From NCBI RefSeq assembly GCF_000382405.1, contig NZ_KB908264.1, positions 1 through 64,000 on the forward strand: DNA of 64,000 bases. The letters are read 5' to 3'. The position numbers and the translations under genes are program-made. Under the pieces are notes generated by a model. The model was not told the DNA's origin and searched no databases. It was given only the letters and a program-made list of their open reading frames with translations. This document shows positions 40,637-49,337 of this stretch, one piece after another. Within the stretch, counting starts at the first letter, position 1. Each line of letters opens with the position of its first letter. This stretch comes from Mycobacterium sp. 141. GTDB lineage: Bacteria; Actinomycetota; Actinomycetes; Mycobacteriales; Mycobacteriaceae.

Positions 40637-42111
40637 TTGACAAGCCTCTTCTCGAGTCGGTCCGAGAGCTTTGTGAGCGCCATGATCACGATGAAGTAGA
40701 TGATGCCGATGATCAGCCACATGTTGAACGACTGGAAGTTGCGAGCGATGATCAGCCGGCCGGTTTGGGTGAGCTCGGCGATACCGATCACCGACAGGAT
40801 CGAGGTGTCCTTCAACGTGATGACGAACTGGTTGATATAGGACGGGATCATCGTCCGGATCGCTTGCGGCAGAACCACCTTCCGCATGGTCGGCAGGTAG
40901 CCGATGCCCAGGCTGCGGGCCGCCTCCATCTGACCTCTGTCCACCGACTGGATGCCGCCGCGCACGATCTCGGTCATGTACGCACCAGCATTGAGCGACA
41001 GCGTGATGATGCCCGCCGTCATCGCCGTCATCTGGAAGCCCAGTGCGGCCGGGATACCGAAGTAGATGAAGAACGCCTGAACCAGAAGCGGTGTGCCACG
41101 GAAGATGTCGACGAATGTGGTGCCGATGGCACGCAGCCATATCGACCGCGATACCCGCAACAACCCGAAGATGATACCGAGCACCAGCGCGATGGCGATC
41201 GAGATGACCGTCAGGATGATGGTCATCTTCAAGCCGGCCATCAGGATCGGGAAGGTGCTCTTGAGCAGGCCGAGGAACGAGTTGTCGTTCTCGGTCGTAC
41301 CCTTGCCGAGGTAGGTCTCGAGGATCTGGTCGTAACGGCCCGACGACTTGAGGTTCTTCAGGCCCGCATTGAATTTCGCGAGCAGCTCGGCGTTCTGGCC
41401 CTTGTTGACCGCGAACCCGTAGCTCGATCCGCTCTCCTTGGGCGTCACGGTTTTGAACCCGTTGCCCTGCTGAATCCCGTAGTTCAGCACCGGGTAGTCC
41501 TCGAAGACAGCCACCGAATTGCCTGTGCGCACTTCGTCGAACATCGACGACGAGTCGGCGAACGACACGATGTCGAACCCGTACTTGTCCTTGATGGAGG
41601 CCGCGAATTGAGCACCCTCGGTGCCGTTCTTCACCGCGACGCGCTTGCCGCGCAGGTCCGCGTAGGACTTGATGTCGTCGTTGGTCTTCAGCACGGCCAT
41701 CTGCACACCCGATTCGAAGTACGGATCGGAGAAGTCGAAGACCTTCTTGCGTTCGTCGGTGATGGACATTCCGGCGATCACCCCGGCGGCCTGGTTGGCC
41801 TGTACCGCCTGCAACGCAGCGTCGAAGCCCAGGGGCTTGATGTCGACGGTGAAGCCTTGATCCTTGGCGATCTCCCGGATCAGGTCCATGTCGATGCCCA
41901 CCAATTTGCCCTGCGCGTCCTGGAATTCGAACGGCGCGAAGGTGGTGTCGGTGGCGATGACGTAGTGTTCCCCGGCCGCCCAGGCGGGTGCAGTGAAACT
42001 CAGTGCAATGCCGATCAGCCCGACGAACACGGCCACCACGACGGCCGTGAGTCGGTGCAAGGGCCGTGGTGCCCGCGTGGCGGTGCGGCCCGGCGAGGGG
42101 GTGACTCGCAT
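40633..42111 (-). CDS. glnP: Fused glutamine-type solute-binding protein and permease
   Basis: A 492-residue fusion. It has a signal sequence (to about AWA, 45), a periplasmic-type binding domain of family SBP_bac_3 (about 48-285, with [21 protein letters not shown] and [11 protein letters not shown]), and a HisM/GlnP membrane domain with five helices and the EAA loop ([24 protein letters not shown]). One gene thus replaces glnH and glnP, as in lactococcal GlnPQ. The ATG at 42111 follows GGAGG. Confidence 0.93.
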   Translation of the reverse strand: MRVTPSPGRTATRAPRPLHRLTAVVVAVFVGLIGIALSFTAPAWAAGEHYVIATDTTFAPFEFQDAQGKLVGIDMDLIREIAKDQGFTVDIKPLGFDAALQAVQANQAAGVIAGMSITDERKKVFDFSDPYFESGVQMAVLKTNDDIKSYADLRGKRVAVKNGTEGAQFAASIKDKYGFDIVSFADSSSMFDEVRTGNSVAVFEDYPVLNYGIQQGNGFKTVTPKESGSSYGFAVNKGQNAELLAKFNAGLKNLKSSGRYDQILETYLGKGTTENDNSFLGLLKSTFPILMAGLKMTIILTVISIAIALVLGIIFGLLRVSRSIWLRAIGTTFVDIFRGTPLLVQAFFIYFGIPAALGFQMTAMTAGIITLSLNAGAYMTEIVRGGIQSVDRGQMEAARSLGIGYLPTMRKVVLPQAIRTMIPSYINQFVITLKDTSILSVIGIAELTQTGRLIIARNFQSFNMWLIIGIIYFIVIMALTKLSDRLEKRLVK

Positions 42112-42300
42112 ATTGCCTCCGATCAAGATAGACGGACCTCACGCTATCGTCGTGACTCGGGTTCACGGGCGATCTCCGGCCAACTGGTGGGTTACGGTTG
42201 GCTACCGCGGGTCAGTGCCCTTCGCGTAGTCGCTGCAGCCATGCGTGCAGTACGAGACCCGAATGCTGTTCGCAATACCAGAAACGCAGTGGGGACCACG

Positions 42301-43380
42301 ATGATCGAACCAACCGACCCTTCCACCGCCAGGCCGAGCCGGCTTCGGGTGGTGGCCTCGACCCCGGTCAGTGAGGAACTGATCGAGCGGATCGTCCGGC
42401 ACGAACCCCGTATCGACTTCATCCGGGACCAGAAGCTGTTGCCTCCCCAGCGGTTCGCTGGTGACCACGCCGGCGATCCCGCCTTCCACCGCACCGCAGA
42501 CCAACAACGCGCATTCGACGAACTTGTCGACTCCGCACAGGCGCTTTACGGCGTGCCCGACGAGACGCCGCCGGCACTCAAACGCACCGCCGAACACAAT
42601 CCCGGACTGCTGTGGGTGCACACCATGGCTGCCGGCGGTGGTGCCCAGATAAAGGCTGCTCGACTGACCGAAGCCGATCTGAACCGGATTCGGTTCACCA
42701 CCTCGGCCGGCGTTCATGCCGAGCCGATGGCCGAGTACGCGTTGTTCGGCTTGTTGGCCGGGGCCAAGACGCTGCCGAAACTGGTGGCCCAGCAGGCCGA
42801 GCGACAATGGTCCAGCCGCTGGGAAATGGGGTTGCTCAGCCAGCAGCGGGTGCTACTCGTCGGGCTTGGCGCGATTGGTCGTGCCGTCGCGGCCAAGCTC
42901 TCTGCATTGGGAGCCAACGTGATTGGCACCAGCCGCTCCGGAACGCCGGTCGACGGCGTCGACGAGATCGTCCATCCAGACGATCTCGTGGAGGCGGCGA
43001 CCGGCGTCGACGCTATCGTCGTGAGCCTGCCTGGCACCGCCGCGACCGACAAGCTCGTGGGCGAGGATGTGCTGCGGGCTGCCAAACCCGGGTTCACTCT
43101 GGTCAGTCTCGGGCGGGGCACCGTGATCGACGAGGTGGCGTTGATCGCGGCACTGCGTGACGGCCAGGTAGGTTTCGCCGCGCTGGATGTGTTCGCGGTC
43201 GAACCACTCCCTGTCGGCAGCCCGTTGTGGGCCAACCCGAACGTCCTCATCAGCCCGCACACCGCGGCGCTGAATTCAGCAGAGGACCGCTTGATCGCCG
43301 ATCTGTTCGCCGACAACGCCGGCAGGCTCCTCGACGGCAGGCCGATGCGCAATCTGGTTGACACCGTTGAGTTCTACTGA
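42301..43380 (+). CDS. D-isomer-specific 2-hydroxyacid dehydrogenase
   Basis: A 359-residue enzyme. The NAD-binding motif is VLLVGLGAIGRAVA, catalytic Arg in SLGRGTVIDE, Glu in DVFAVEPLP and His in NVLISPHTAA. The N-terminus is longer than that of formate or phosphoglycerate dehydrogenase. The substrate is unknown. The ATG at 42301 is used; an in-frame ATG at 42241 is possible. It is divergent from the amino-acid transporter. Confidence 0.87.
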   Translation: MIEPTDPSTARPSRLRVVASTPVSEELIERIVRHEPRIDFIRDQKLLPPQRFAGDHAGDPAFHRTADQQRAFDELVDSAQALYGVPDETPPALKRTAEHNPGLLWVHTMAAGGGAQIKAARLTEADLNRIRFTTSAGVHAEPMAEYALFGLLAGAKTLPKLVAQQAERQWSSRWEMGLLSQQRVLLVGLGAIGRAVAAKLSALGANVIGTSRSGTPVDGVDEIVHPDDLVEAATGVDAIVVSLPGTAATDKLVGEDVLRAAKPGFTLVSLGRGTVIDEVALIAALRDGQVGFAALDVFAVEPLPVGSPLWANPNVLISPHTAALNSAEDRLIADLFADNAGRLLDGRPMRNLVDTVEFY

Positions 43381-44083
43381 GGCGAAGAGCCTGTGACTCC
43401 CCCACGATGTCCGAACGGCAGGCTGGGCAGCCGGCGATACTGTTTTGAGCGTCGGCACCACATTCGGTGTCGACACGGCGGCTGCCGACACCGGAACACT
43501 GTTGGAGTTGAATGATCCCGTGTTGACCGGCGGACCCCCGACACCGTAGGGACTGCGTTGATCGACCGGTGCGGTGCCGAACGGCCGGATGTTGGCCACT
43601 TCCTGCGCTCCGTCGTCAATCCCGGTCGGGATCGCAACGATGAAGTTGACACCGGTCTCTACGGAGTTCGCGGTCCGGTCGTAGCCCGATTCCACCAGCA
43701 CGCGCATCGGCGCATCCAGCACCACCAGAACGGGATCCGGCACGGGCCAGATTGCGCTTTTTGATCGACGCGATGCGTGCGCTTTGCAAGTAGCCGAAGA
43801 CGACGATCTGGGTTCCGGCCGACTGTACGGTGATCGCCTGGTTCAGGTTCGCCGTTCCCTGCGCGACCGACTCGTCGAACGGCATAGTGCCCGACACCGG
43901 CATGAACTGCTCGGGGGTGGATACGGCGGTGGGTGTGCACGACTCGGGCCCGCAGTAACCGGTGAGCACGATGTAGTTGTTGGTGGCGTTGTCTGTGCAG
44001 CTGTCGATGAACTGCGGGCTGTCCTGTGGCGGACTCAGCGGATGGCCGGTACCGCCCATGATCAACGCGGCGTCCGCGGCCAC
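43381..44083 (-). pseudogene. PE-PPE domain (serine hydrolase-like) pseudogene
   Basis: Two minus-strand frames together give a PE-PPE-type hydrolase. The first contains ALIMGGTGHPLSPPQDS and QIVVFGYLQSARIAS; the second, after a frameshift near 43745, contains PDPVLVVLDAPMRVL and TGVNFIVAIPTGIDDGAQEV. The nucleophile position reads GYLQS where active members have GYSQS, so the catalytic Ser is lost. There is no signal peptide or proper stop; the frame runs into the convergent dehydrogenase gene. Confidence 0.7.
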
Positions 44084-44101
44084 GTGGTGGCGAGCCCGCG
44101 C

Positions 44102-44489
44102 CGAACGGCGGCCCGTGTGACATGCCCACCCAGCGCGGATGAGCTACCGGAAAACGCCTCGATGTCGCGTCAGCGCCCCGAGTAAGCGCGCGGAAGGCCG
44201 GCTGTCCGTCATCGTCCAGATGGCGCTGGGGCCAGGAAGAATATCACCTCGTGTTCGAGCAGCGCATCGTTGATCGCGGCAGTCGTCGATGACACGCGAC
44301 AGCCTGCTGGACGGATTGTTGCGTACGCCACCATTCGGCTCAACCCGAACGTAGTACCGACACCGAAACACCGGCCAAACCACAATGTGCACCGGTTTTT
44401 CGTCTATGCTTCGCGCCGGAAACCAGCCGGGAACAATAAACGGTTTGTCGGCGTTCTGCGTGCACAGGTCTCGATAGGGAGGGTCATCA
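44102..44489. other. Intergenic region upstream of the DUF4193 gene
   Basis: About 390 bp. The right half is AT-richer and holds the likely promoter of the downstream gene (a TATGCT hexamer at about 44405). No ORF with a ribosome-binding site or known family is visible. Confidence 0.45.
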
Positions 44490-44786
44490 ATGGCAACTGA
44501 TTACGACGCACCTCGGGGCAAGGATGCTGACGAGTCGACCGAGGAGTCACTTGAGGAGCTCGCCACCCAGCGACGGGTAGCCACCGACACGGCGGTGATC
44601 GATGAGGATGAGGTGGTCGATTCCTTTGACCTGCCGGACTCCGATCTCAGCGGCGAAGAACTCACCGTGCGAGTGATCCCGAAGCAGGCCGATGAGTTCA
44701 CCTGCTCCAGCTGTTTCCTGGTGCAGCACCGCAACCGCCTGGCGCTGCAGCAGGGTAGCCAACAGATCTGCGTCGACTGCGTCTGA
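44490..44786 (+). CDS. DUF4193 family zinc-ribbon protein
   Basis: A 98-residue acidic protein with a conserved actinobacterial DUF4193 C-terminus: CSSCFLVQHRNRL and CVDCV form a four-Cys zinc ribbon. GGAGG lies 7 nt before the ATG. Small, abundant, cytoplasmic; function unknown, possibly RNA polymerase- or ribosome-associated by analogy with other small ribbons. A strong terminator follows. Confidence 0.88.
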   Translation: MATDYDAPRGKDADESTEESLEELATQRRVATDTAVIDEDEVVDSFDLPDSDLSGEELTVRVIPKQADEFTCSSCFLVQHRNRLALQQGSQQICVDCV

Positions 44787-44790
44787 GACG

Positions 44791-44836
44791 AAACCCGATC
44801 GCCGCAGGGACCATACTCATCGCGGCGATCGGGTTT
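44791..44836 (+). terminator. 15-bp perfect hairpin terminator
   Basis: Arms 44791-44805 (AAACCCGATCGCCGC) and 44822-44836 pair perfectly with a 16-nt loop, ending in TTT. It starts 4 bp after the DUF4193 stop. Confidence 0.85.
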
Positions 44837-44949
44837 CCAGGTCTTAGCCTCGAACGCGGCCGGGCACAGCCACCTGGCTGCCAGGGAGGTAGTCGATGAG
44901 ATTTCCTGTGGCGTTGGCAGGCTCGATTTCAATCCATGCGCCATCCTGT

Positions 44950-45126
44950 CGACAGCCCTGGTGACCGTCGAGGGAGAACACCGCGAGGACCACTGACGAC
45001 ACCGTGGTCCTCGACTACAAGGTCCCCGGTGCATGCAATGCCTGTTCGCCCGCCAGCGGCACCAGCGTGCGCTATCAGTGGCGGGGCGATCACGTCACGA
45101 GGCTGGATCCACCCCCGCCGGGGTGA
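44950..45126 (+). pseudogene. LppP/LprE-type lipoprotein remnant
   Basis: The frame ending at 45126 reads DDTVVLDYKVPGACN, then TSVRYQWRGDHVTRLDPPPPG, which is the C-terminal pattern of LppP/LprE-family lipoproteins. The preceding segment (LVTVEGEHREDH) is in another frame, so a frameshift is present and the N-terminus is missing. Confidence 0.45.
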
Positions 45127-45160
45127 GTTGTTGAGCCATCGGCAGCCTCCTGTCAGAACA

Positions 45161-45301
45161 TCACAAGCACCAGGGCTGGCACGAAATGATGATGTCCGGC
45201 ATCGCAGGGGATATACCCGCGCCCACCAGCCCTACGACACTGCCCGCCAACATTATTGCTGTCGTCAATCCCACCGCGAGTCGCTGCGAAACTTCGATCA
45301 T
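45161..45301 (-). CDS. 46-residue secreted small protein
   Basis: MIEVSQRLAVGLTTAIMLAG begins a signal-peptide-like N-terminus and the mature end is PDIIISCQPWCL with two cysteines. AAGGAG sits 7 nt before the ATG. The size and the Cys-containing C-terminus suggest a small exported peptide. No family recognised. Confidence 0.5.
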   Translation of the reverse strand: MIEVSQRLAVGLTTAIMLAGSVVGLVGAGISPAMPDIIISCQPWCL

Positions 45302-45514
45302 TCGTTCACTCCTTGCACCGGGCAAACCCGCTGGTATCGCCGGTGCGTCAAGTACACGGCGCGGTAAGCGCTACCGATCCCAGCAACGTCCTGGGGCCAT
45401 AGGCACACGGGTAGCGAGTTGCGGATTCCACATCGAGCACAGCCAGCAAAGAACATCGGATATCCATAGCCGACGCTTCACCTTTCCTCAGCTGGCAGCG
45501 GCATGGTGGACTCC

Positions 45515-45781
45515 ATGACCGGTTTGACCCACGCCACCGATGTGGCCGCCGATATCGCGCCGGCAGGACGGCATCGCCGACTGGGCGTCGCACTCGCAGC
45601 AACCACTGTGCTGATCCTGCTGGCCGCGAGCCAGCTCGGTGCTCCGTGGGTCGACGGGCTCGTCTCCGGCGCCGCTGCTGTGACGGCGATGGTGGTCATG
45701 CTGGGGGTCGAGCTGCGGTGGGCGGAGATGGTCACCTCGGCCCAGTCCCGAGGCCTGGTGGCGGTGCCCGCTCGAGCGTGA
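45515..45781 (+). CDS. Small two-helix membrane protein
   Basis: An 88-residue protein (start MTGLTHATDVAADIAPAG) with two membrane helices (about 25-43 and 48-68) and a short basic tail. The start could be 12 bp upstream. Function unknown. Confidence 0.5.
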   Translation: MTGLTHATDVAADIAPAGRHRRLGVALAATTVLILLAASQLGAPWVDGLVSGAAAVTAMVVMLGVELRWAEMVTSAQSRGLVAVPARA

Positions 45782-46007
45782 ACTCGACGCAGGATCGGCA
45801 CTCAGCGATCGCGTCGCCTCGTATTTCCCGACGTGAGCACTGATCGACAGGTGTGCCTGCGGAGCGTCAAAACTTTTGACCCGGCAGGCGAGACTTCGTC
45901 TGCAACGTCAAACGTTCTTTGAATAAGGCCCTCTGACCTGCGCGTACTGCCGGCCGGCAAGCGTGAGGTCCGTATCTGCGCACGGTCCCCGGTTAAGGTG
46001 ATCAGCT

Positions 46008-46847
46008 ATGGCCAACTTGGATCGTCGAAAACTGATGATGTTGTCGGGTCTCGGCGTAGTGGCGGCGGCTATGCCCACCCCACTTGCCCAAGCTTTCCCG
46101 ACCAAGCCCCTGACGCCGCCTGTTCCGGCGCCGAAAGCGCCGCAAGCCGCAATGAACTACGTGTTCGTGGATGAATTCGACGGGGCTGCCGGCTCGGCGC
46201 CGGATGCCTCGAAGTGGACCATCGCGAAGGCCCGCGAGACCATCCAAGACCCGACCTACTGGGAACAGCCCGGCCGTATCGGCCAGTACCGCGACGACCG
46301 CAAGAACGTCTTCATCGACGGCAAGTCCAATCTGGTCATCCGAGCCACGAAGGACGGCGACACCTATTACGGCGCCAAGCTGGCCAGCGTGTGGGAAGGC
46401 GGTGCCGGCCACACCTGGGAGGCGCGAATCAAGTTCAACTGCCTGACTGCGGGCGCTTGGCCGGCCTTCTGGCTGGGCAGCCTGGGGCAGGGTGAACTCG
46501 ACATCGTCGAGTGGTACGGCAACGGTAAGTGGCCGTCGGCGACCACCGTGCATGCCAAGTCGAACGGTGGCGAATGGGAGACCCATAACATCGCGGTCGA
46601 CAACGCCTGGCACACGTGGCGCACCCAATGGGATGGCAACAGCGCGCGGTTTTGGCAGGACTACACCGACGGCGCAAAGCCCTATTTCGAGGTCCCCGCG
46701 AGTTCACTGCCGGACTGGCCGTTCAATCAGCCCGGCTACACGATGTTCGTCGTGCTGAACCTCGCAGTCGCGGGATCCGGCGGCGAAGATCCCAGTAGCG
46801 GTACCTACCCTGCCGACATGCTCGTGGACTACGTGCGCGTCTGGTAG
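46008..46847 (+). CDS. Secreted GH16 beta-glucanase-like protein
   Basis: A 279-residue protein with a twin-arginine-type signal (DRRKLMMLSGLG, cleavage after AQA) and a GH16 concanavalin-like domain. The catalytic motif is GELDIVEWYG (ExDxxE); LPDWPFNQPGYTMFVVLNLAVAG and DYVRVW complete the family pattern. M. tuberculosis Rv0315 is a similar secreted beta-1,3-glucanase-like antigen. Substrate specificity is unproven. Confidence 0.88.
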   Translation: MANLDRRKLMMLSGLGVVAAAMPTPLAQAFPTKPLTPPVPAPKAPQAAMNYVFVDEFDGAAGSAPDASKWTIAKARETIQDPTYWEQPGRIGQYRDDRKNVFIDGKSNLVIRATKDGDTYYGAKLASVWEGGAGHTWEARIKFNCLTAGAWPAFWLGSLGQGELDIVEWYGNGKWPSATTVHAKSNGGEWETHNIAVDNAWHTWRTQWDGNSARFWQDYTDGAKPYFEVPASSLPDWPFNQPGYTMFVVLNLAVAGSGGEDPSSGTYPADMLVDYVRVW

Positions 46848-46921
46848 GTGGGCCGGTAGCCCTGAGCTGACCCCCGGCAAGGTCTCGGTGTCGAATTTTG
46901 CCCCGCGGCTATCGTGGGTGG

Positions 46922-47218
46922 ATGCTCGACAGAACCGGCGCAAAGACGACCGTCACAGAACATCCTGACCGGTTCACCATCGACGTCGACGACAATACCG
47001 TCGGCCGCGCCGACTTCCACGACGTCGACGACCGACGCATCTTCCCGCACACCGAGGTTCTGCCGCAGTATCGAGGTCGCGGACTTGCGACGATCCTCGT
47101 CGGCGAAGCCTTGCGTTCGACGCGTGCGGCCGGCCTACGGATCGTGCCGACCTGCTGGATGGTGGCCGAATACATCGACAAGCATCCGGAGTATGCCGAA
47201 TTCACCGACGCCCGATGA
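46922..47218 (+). CDS. GNAT-type N-acetyltransferase (Yjdj/NAT domain)
   Basis: A 98-residue minimal acetyltransferase: HTEVLPQYRGRGLATILVGEAL is the acetyl-CoA pyrophosphate loop (Q/RxxGxG/A), followed by IVPTCWMVAEYIDKHPEY, typical of the small Yjdj-like group. The ATG at 46922 (MLDRTGAKT) is chosen over a GTG/ATG frame 24 bp upstream. Substrate unknown. Confidence 0.8.
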   Translation: MLDRTGAKTTVTEHPDRFTIDVDDNTVGRADFHDVDDRRIFPHTEVLPQYRGRGLATILVGEALRSTRAAGLRIVPTCWMVAEYIDKHPEYAEFTDAR

Positions 47219-47229
47219 CGCCAGTGCGT

Positions 47230-47859
47230 CTAAAGCCGACTAGCGACGAAGTCGGCTGACTGCGCGACCTTTCCGGACTGCACATAGGACACGTGGGCGC
47301 CCATGTCCCAGCCGCCTTCCCAACAGATCGGGTCATCCTGGTTGCACTGATCGATGGAGTTGGCGGCGTACTGCGGCGCCAACGCCGGCAGCGGTCCCCC
47401 AGCAAGCGTGCCCGAGAAGCTGGTGCGCGGTGTACCGAACAGTGCGCTGGCCGCCACGTGATCAGCGATCTGCGGAGACATCTCGTTGGTGGCCAGTTCG
47501 ATGACCGCCGCACCCTGCGAGTAGCCACCGAGCACCATCTTCGTGTTCGGGCAGTTGGTCACGGTGGACTCGATGAGTGACCGCGCCGCGTCGGCGCCGG
47601 CAGGCGGGCTGGTGCCGAAGTCATTGCTAGCCGGGTAGTCGACGGCTGTTCCCTCGACTGTGTGCGGAGCGACCCGCGCACGCAGATCGTCGACAAACGG
47701 ACCGCCGACGCTACCGAGACCGGGCGGCTCATTGGTGCCGCGAGCGAACACCACCGCGACATCGGGGCACGGGGCAGCTGAGGCCGGCGCAGACGCGACG
47801 ATCGGGGCAGCGGTGGCCAGTGCGGCGAACACCAACAGCAGAGCGGGCTTGGTGGTCAT
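47230..47859 (-). CDS. Secreted cutinase-family esterase
   Basis: A 209-residue protein with a Sec signal peptide (cleavage after ASA, 28) and a cutinase domain: CPDVAVVFARGTNEPPG, nucleophile motif GGYSQGAAV, and the C-terminal catalytic region CWEGGWDMGAHVSYVQSG with Asp/His. Mycobacterial cutinase-like proteins hydrolyse lipid esters at the cell surface. Confidence 0.92.
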   Translation of the reverse strand: MTTKPALLLVFAALATAAPIVASAPASAAPCPDVAVVFARGTNEPPGLGSVGGPFVDDLRARVAPHTVEGTAVDYPASNDFGTSPPAGADAARSLIESTVTNCPNTKMVLGGYSQGAAVIELATNEMSPQIADHVAASALFGTPRTSFSGTLAGGPLPALAPQYAANSIDQCNQDDPICWEGGWDMGAHVSYVQSGKVAQSADFVASRL

Positions 47860-47886
47860 ACCAACTGATCGTAGGGGCGCCGTCGT

Positions 47887-48132
47887 CTATCGACCGCCTT
47901 GAATCGGTACGTATCCACCTGGTCCCATCATGCCGGGTGTGCGCCCGGTCGGATCATATTGACCCGGATAGCGCTGAAACGGGGAGATTTTGTTGCACTG
48001 CGACCACGGCAGATTGCTGTAGTAACCGCAGGGGGGCATCGGATCGGCCGGTGCTTGTGTAGCGAGACCCGCAGAGCCACCAACGAAAACAGCCAACGTA
48101 GCCGCAACGGTCTTAAATCGCGTTCCTATCAT
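47887..48132 (-). CDS. Small secreted Pro/Gly/Tyr-rich protein
   Basis: An 81-residue protein with a signal peptide (cleavage after APA or PAD near 30) and a mature part rich in Pro, Gly and Tyr with two Cys (PPCGYYSNLPWSQCNK). Similar small exported proteins are common in mycobacteria; function unknown. It starts 4 bp after the stop of the upstream 54-residue ORF. Confidence 0.65.
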   Translation of the reverse strand: MIGTRFKTVAATLAVFVGGSAGLATQAPADPMPPCGYYSNLPWSQCNKISPFQRYPGQYDPTGRTPGMMGPGGYVPIQGGR

Positions 48133-48135
48133 TGC

Positions 48136-48300
48136 TCAGCCTTTCGTTGGGGACTGCCCCGGGTTCAGGGGTGTGAATCCCGGCGAAGCTTGAGTCCTAC
48201 CTTTCTTGTTCATGCCCTTGCATTTGGTGCATGCCTCAATCCGATCAGCCAGCATGTTGTGCCGAATCTGGAGGTCGTCATTCTGGTGGAGCATCGTCAT
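48136..48300 (-). CDS. 54-residue ORF with a CxxC motif
   Basis: It starts MTMLHQNDDLQIRHNMLADR and contains EACTKCKGMNKKGR. It abuts the secreted-protein gene by 4 bp. An upstream extension to 48387 is possible. Weak ribosome-binding site (AGGGA). No family; coding status moderate. Confidence 0.4.
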   Translation of the reverse strand: MTMLHQNDDLQIRHNMLADRIEACTKCKGMNKKGRTQASPGFTPLNPGQSPTKG

Positions 48301-48580
48301 ACGTCCCTGCGAGCCTGCCAAACCGGACCCGGTACGCGATCCGCCGTGTCCTTTCATCCAACATGCGGCGACCGGCCCAAGTCTCATCGTTCACGGCGAT
48401 CATGGTGCCTGATGGCACCGACACAACTGCCGTGACAGAACCACACACCTTCTCGAAGTGCGCATTTTCCGATTAGTGCCAATGTGCCGTTTCGCTGCCG
48501 CGCTGCTGTCACGGCGGCCGAAATGGGTCGAACGAGCCTGCTTCCAGCGGTCAAAATTCGCCTCTACCAGCACTTTCGAA

Positions 48581-48609
48581 GTGCCCCCAGTCGGACTCGA
48601 ACCGACACT
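48581..48609. repeat. Left attachment core
   Basis: 29 bp identical to 62371-62399, corresponding to the T-arm and acceptor 3' half of the tRNA. Similarity continues, with differences, on both sides: 14 of 16 bp to the right (two swapped bases, then GCGGATTTTAAGTC) and 17 of 22 bp to the left. This fits a crossover inside the 29 bp between a related attP and attB. Confidence 0.85.
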
Positions 48610-48665
48610 GTGCGGATTTTAAGTCGCACCTTCCGGCCTTCGTGCGGTAGCTGCATTACCGCGCC

Positions 48666-48802
48666 GCGATCCATTAGCGGCTGCAAAAGCCCATTTCAAA
48701 CCATGCAGAAACGCCATGAGCGATCCATTAGCGGCTGTGGCATCTGTTTGCCCTCGTCGGCAAGTTGCCGACCGTCTGCTGACACGGTGCTGACGCGGCC
48801 GA
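48666..48802. repeat. Left subterminal repeats, probable integrase arm sites
   Basis: GCGATCCATTAGCGGCTG occurs twice (48666-48683 and 48720-48737). A second motif, TGCTGACACGGTGCTGACG, follows from 48777. Variants of both occur in the same orientation at the right end of the element. Confidence 0.6.
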
Positions 48803-48813
48803 ATGTTACACAG

Positions 48814-49239
48814 TTAGCGCGGCGGGCGCTCGCGCACAATCTGCGCGATGCGCGCGGCAGCAGGCGCAGGGGATTCATGCTCCCAGACGCGAAGCACACG
48901 CCATCCGGCCTCTACGAGCACCTCGTCAACCTGCCTGTCTCGCGCGACGTTGCGCCGAAGCTTCTCCCGCCAAAATGTCGCGTTTGCTCGCGGGGCCGTG
49001 TAATGGTCAGGGCAGCCGTGCCAGAAACAGCCGTCGAGAAAAACGGCGACCTTACGACGCGGGAACACTACGTCAGCCGTGCGGCGGATTTGCGGAATGG
49101 GTCTCGTATTCACGCGGTACCGAAGCCCAAGACGGTGAAGTTCTCGCCGCAACGCCACCTCGGGCCGGGTGTCTCGCGAGCGGTTTGCCAGCATTGACGC
49201 ACGGACGCCACTGTTTGTGGCCCATGACGAACTTGTCAC
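48814..49239 (-). CDS. vsr: Very short patch repair endonuclease (Vsr)
   Basis: A 141-residue Vsr. Seen: RSRDTRPEVALRRELHRLGLRYR, the PD-(D/E)XK-like catalytic segment TADVVFPRRKVAVFLDGCFWHGCP with the catalytic Asp and zinc ligands, and FWREKLRRNVARDRQV. Vsr nicks T:G mismatches that arise when 5-methylcytosine deaminates, which protects the host from its own cytosine methylase. It is divergent from the cytosine methyltransferase gene. GTG start. Confidence 0.93.
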   Translation of the reverse strand: MTSSSWATNSGVRASMLANRSRDTRPEVALRRELHRLGLRYRVNTRPIPQIRRTADVVFPRRKVAVFLDGCFWHGCPDHYTAPRANATFWREKLRRNVARDRQVDEVLVEAGWRVLRVWEHESPAPAAARIAQIVRERPPR

Positions 49240-49337
49240 CTGTCGAAGTTATCCTCTGACCATGATCGAACATATGTGCGAAGTATGTACGGCGCGCCTG
49301 CACGCCTCACACCTGTCCGTCCAATAATCTCATCGCC

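Noticed and set aside
39863..42166. A 767-residue minus-strand protein ending in the ABC ATPase
   Set aside because: Sequence upstream of 40636 is an out-of-frame shadow of the fused permease gene.
40609..43380. A 923-residue plus-strand protein ending in the hydroxyacid dehydrogenase
   Set aside because: The N-terminal 560 residues are the antisense of the ABC transporter genes; the enzyme starts at 42301.
48581..48660. A second intact tRNA gene at the left end
   Set aside because: Only the T-arm and anticodon-arm part is present; no matching D-arm or 5' acceptor strand exists, so it is an attachment-site copy.
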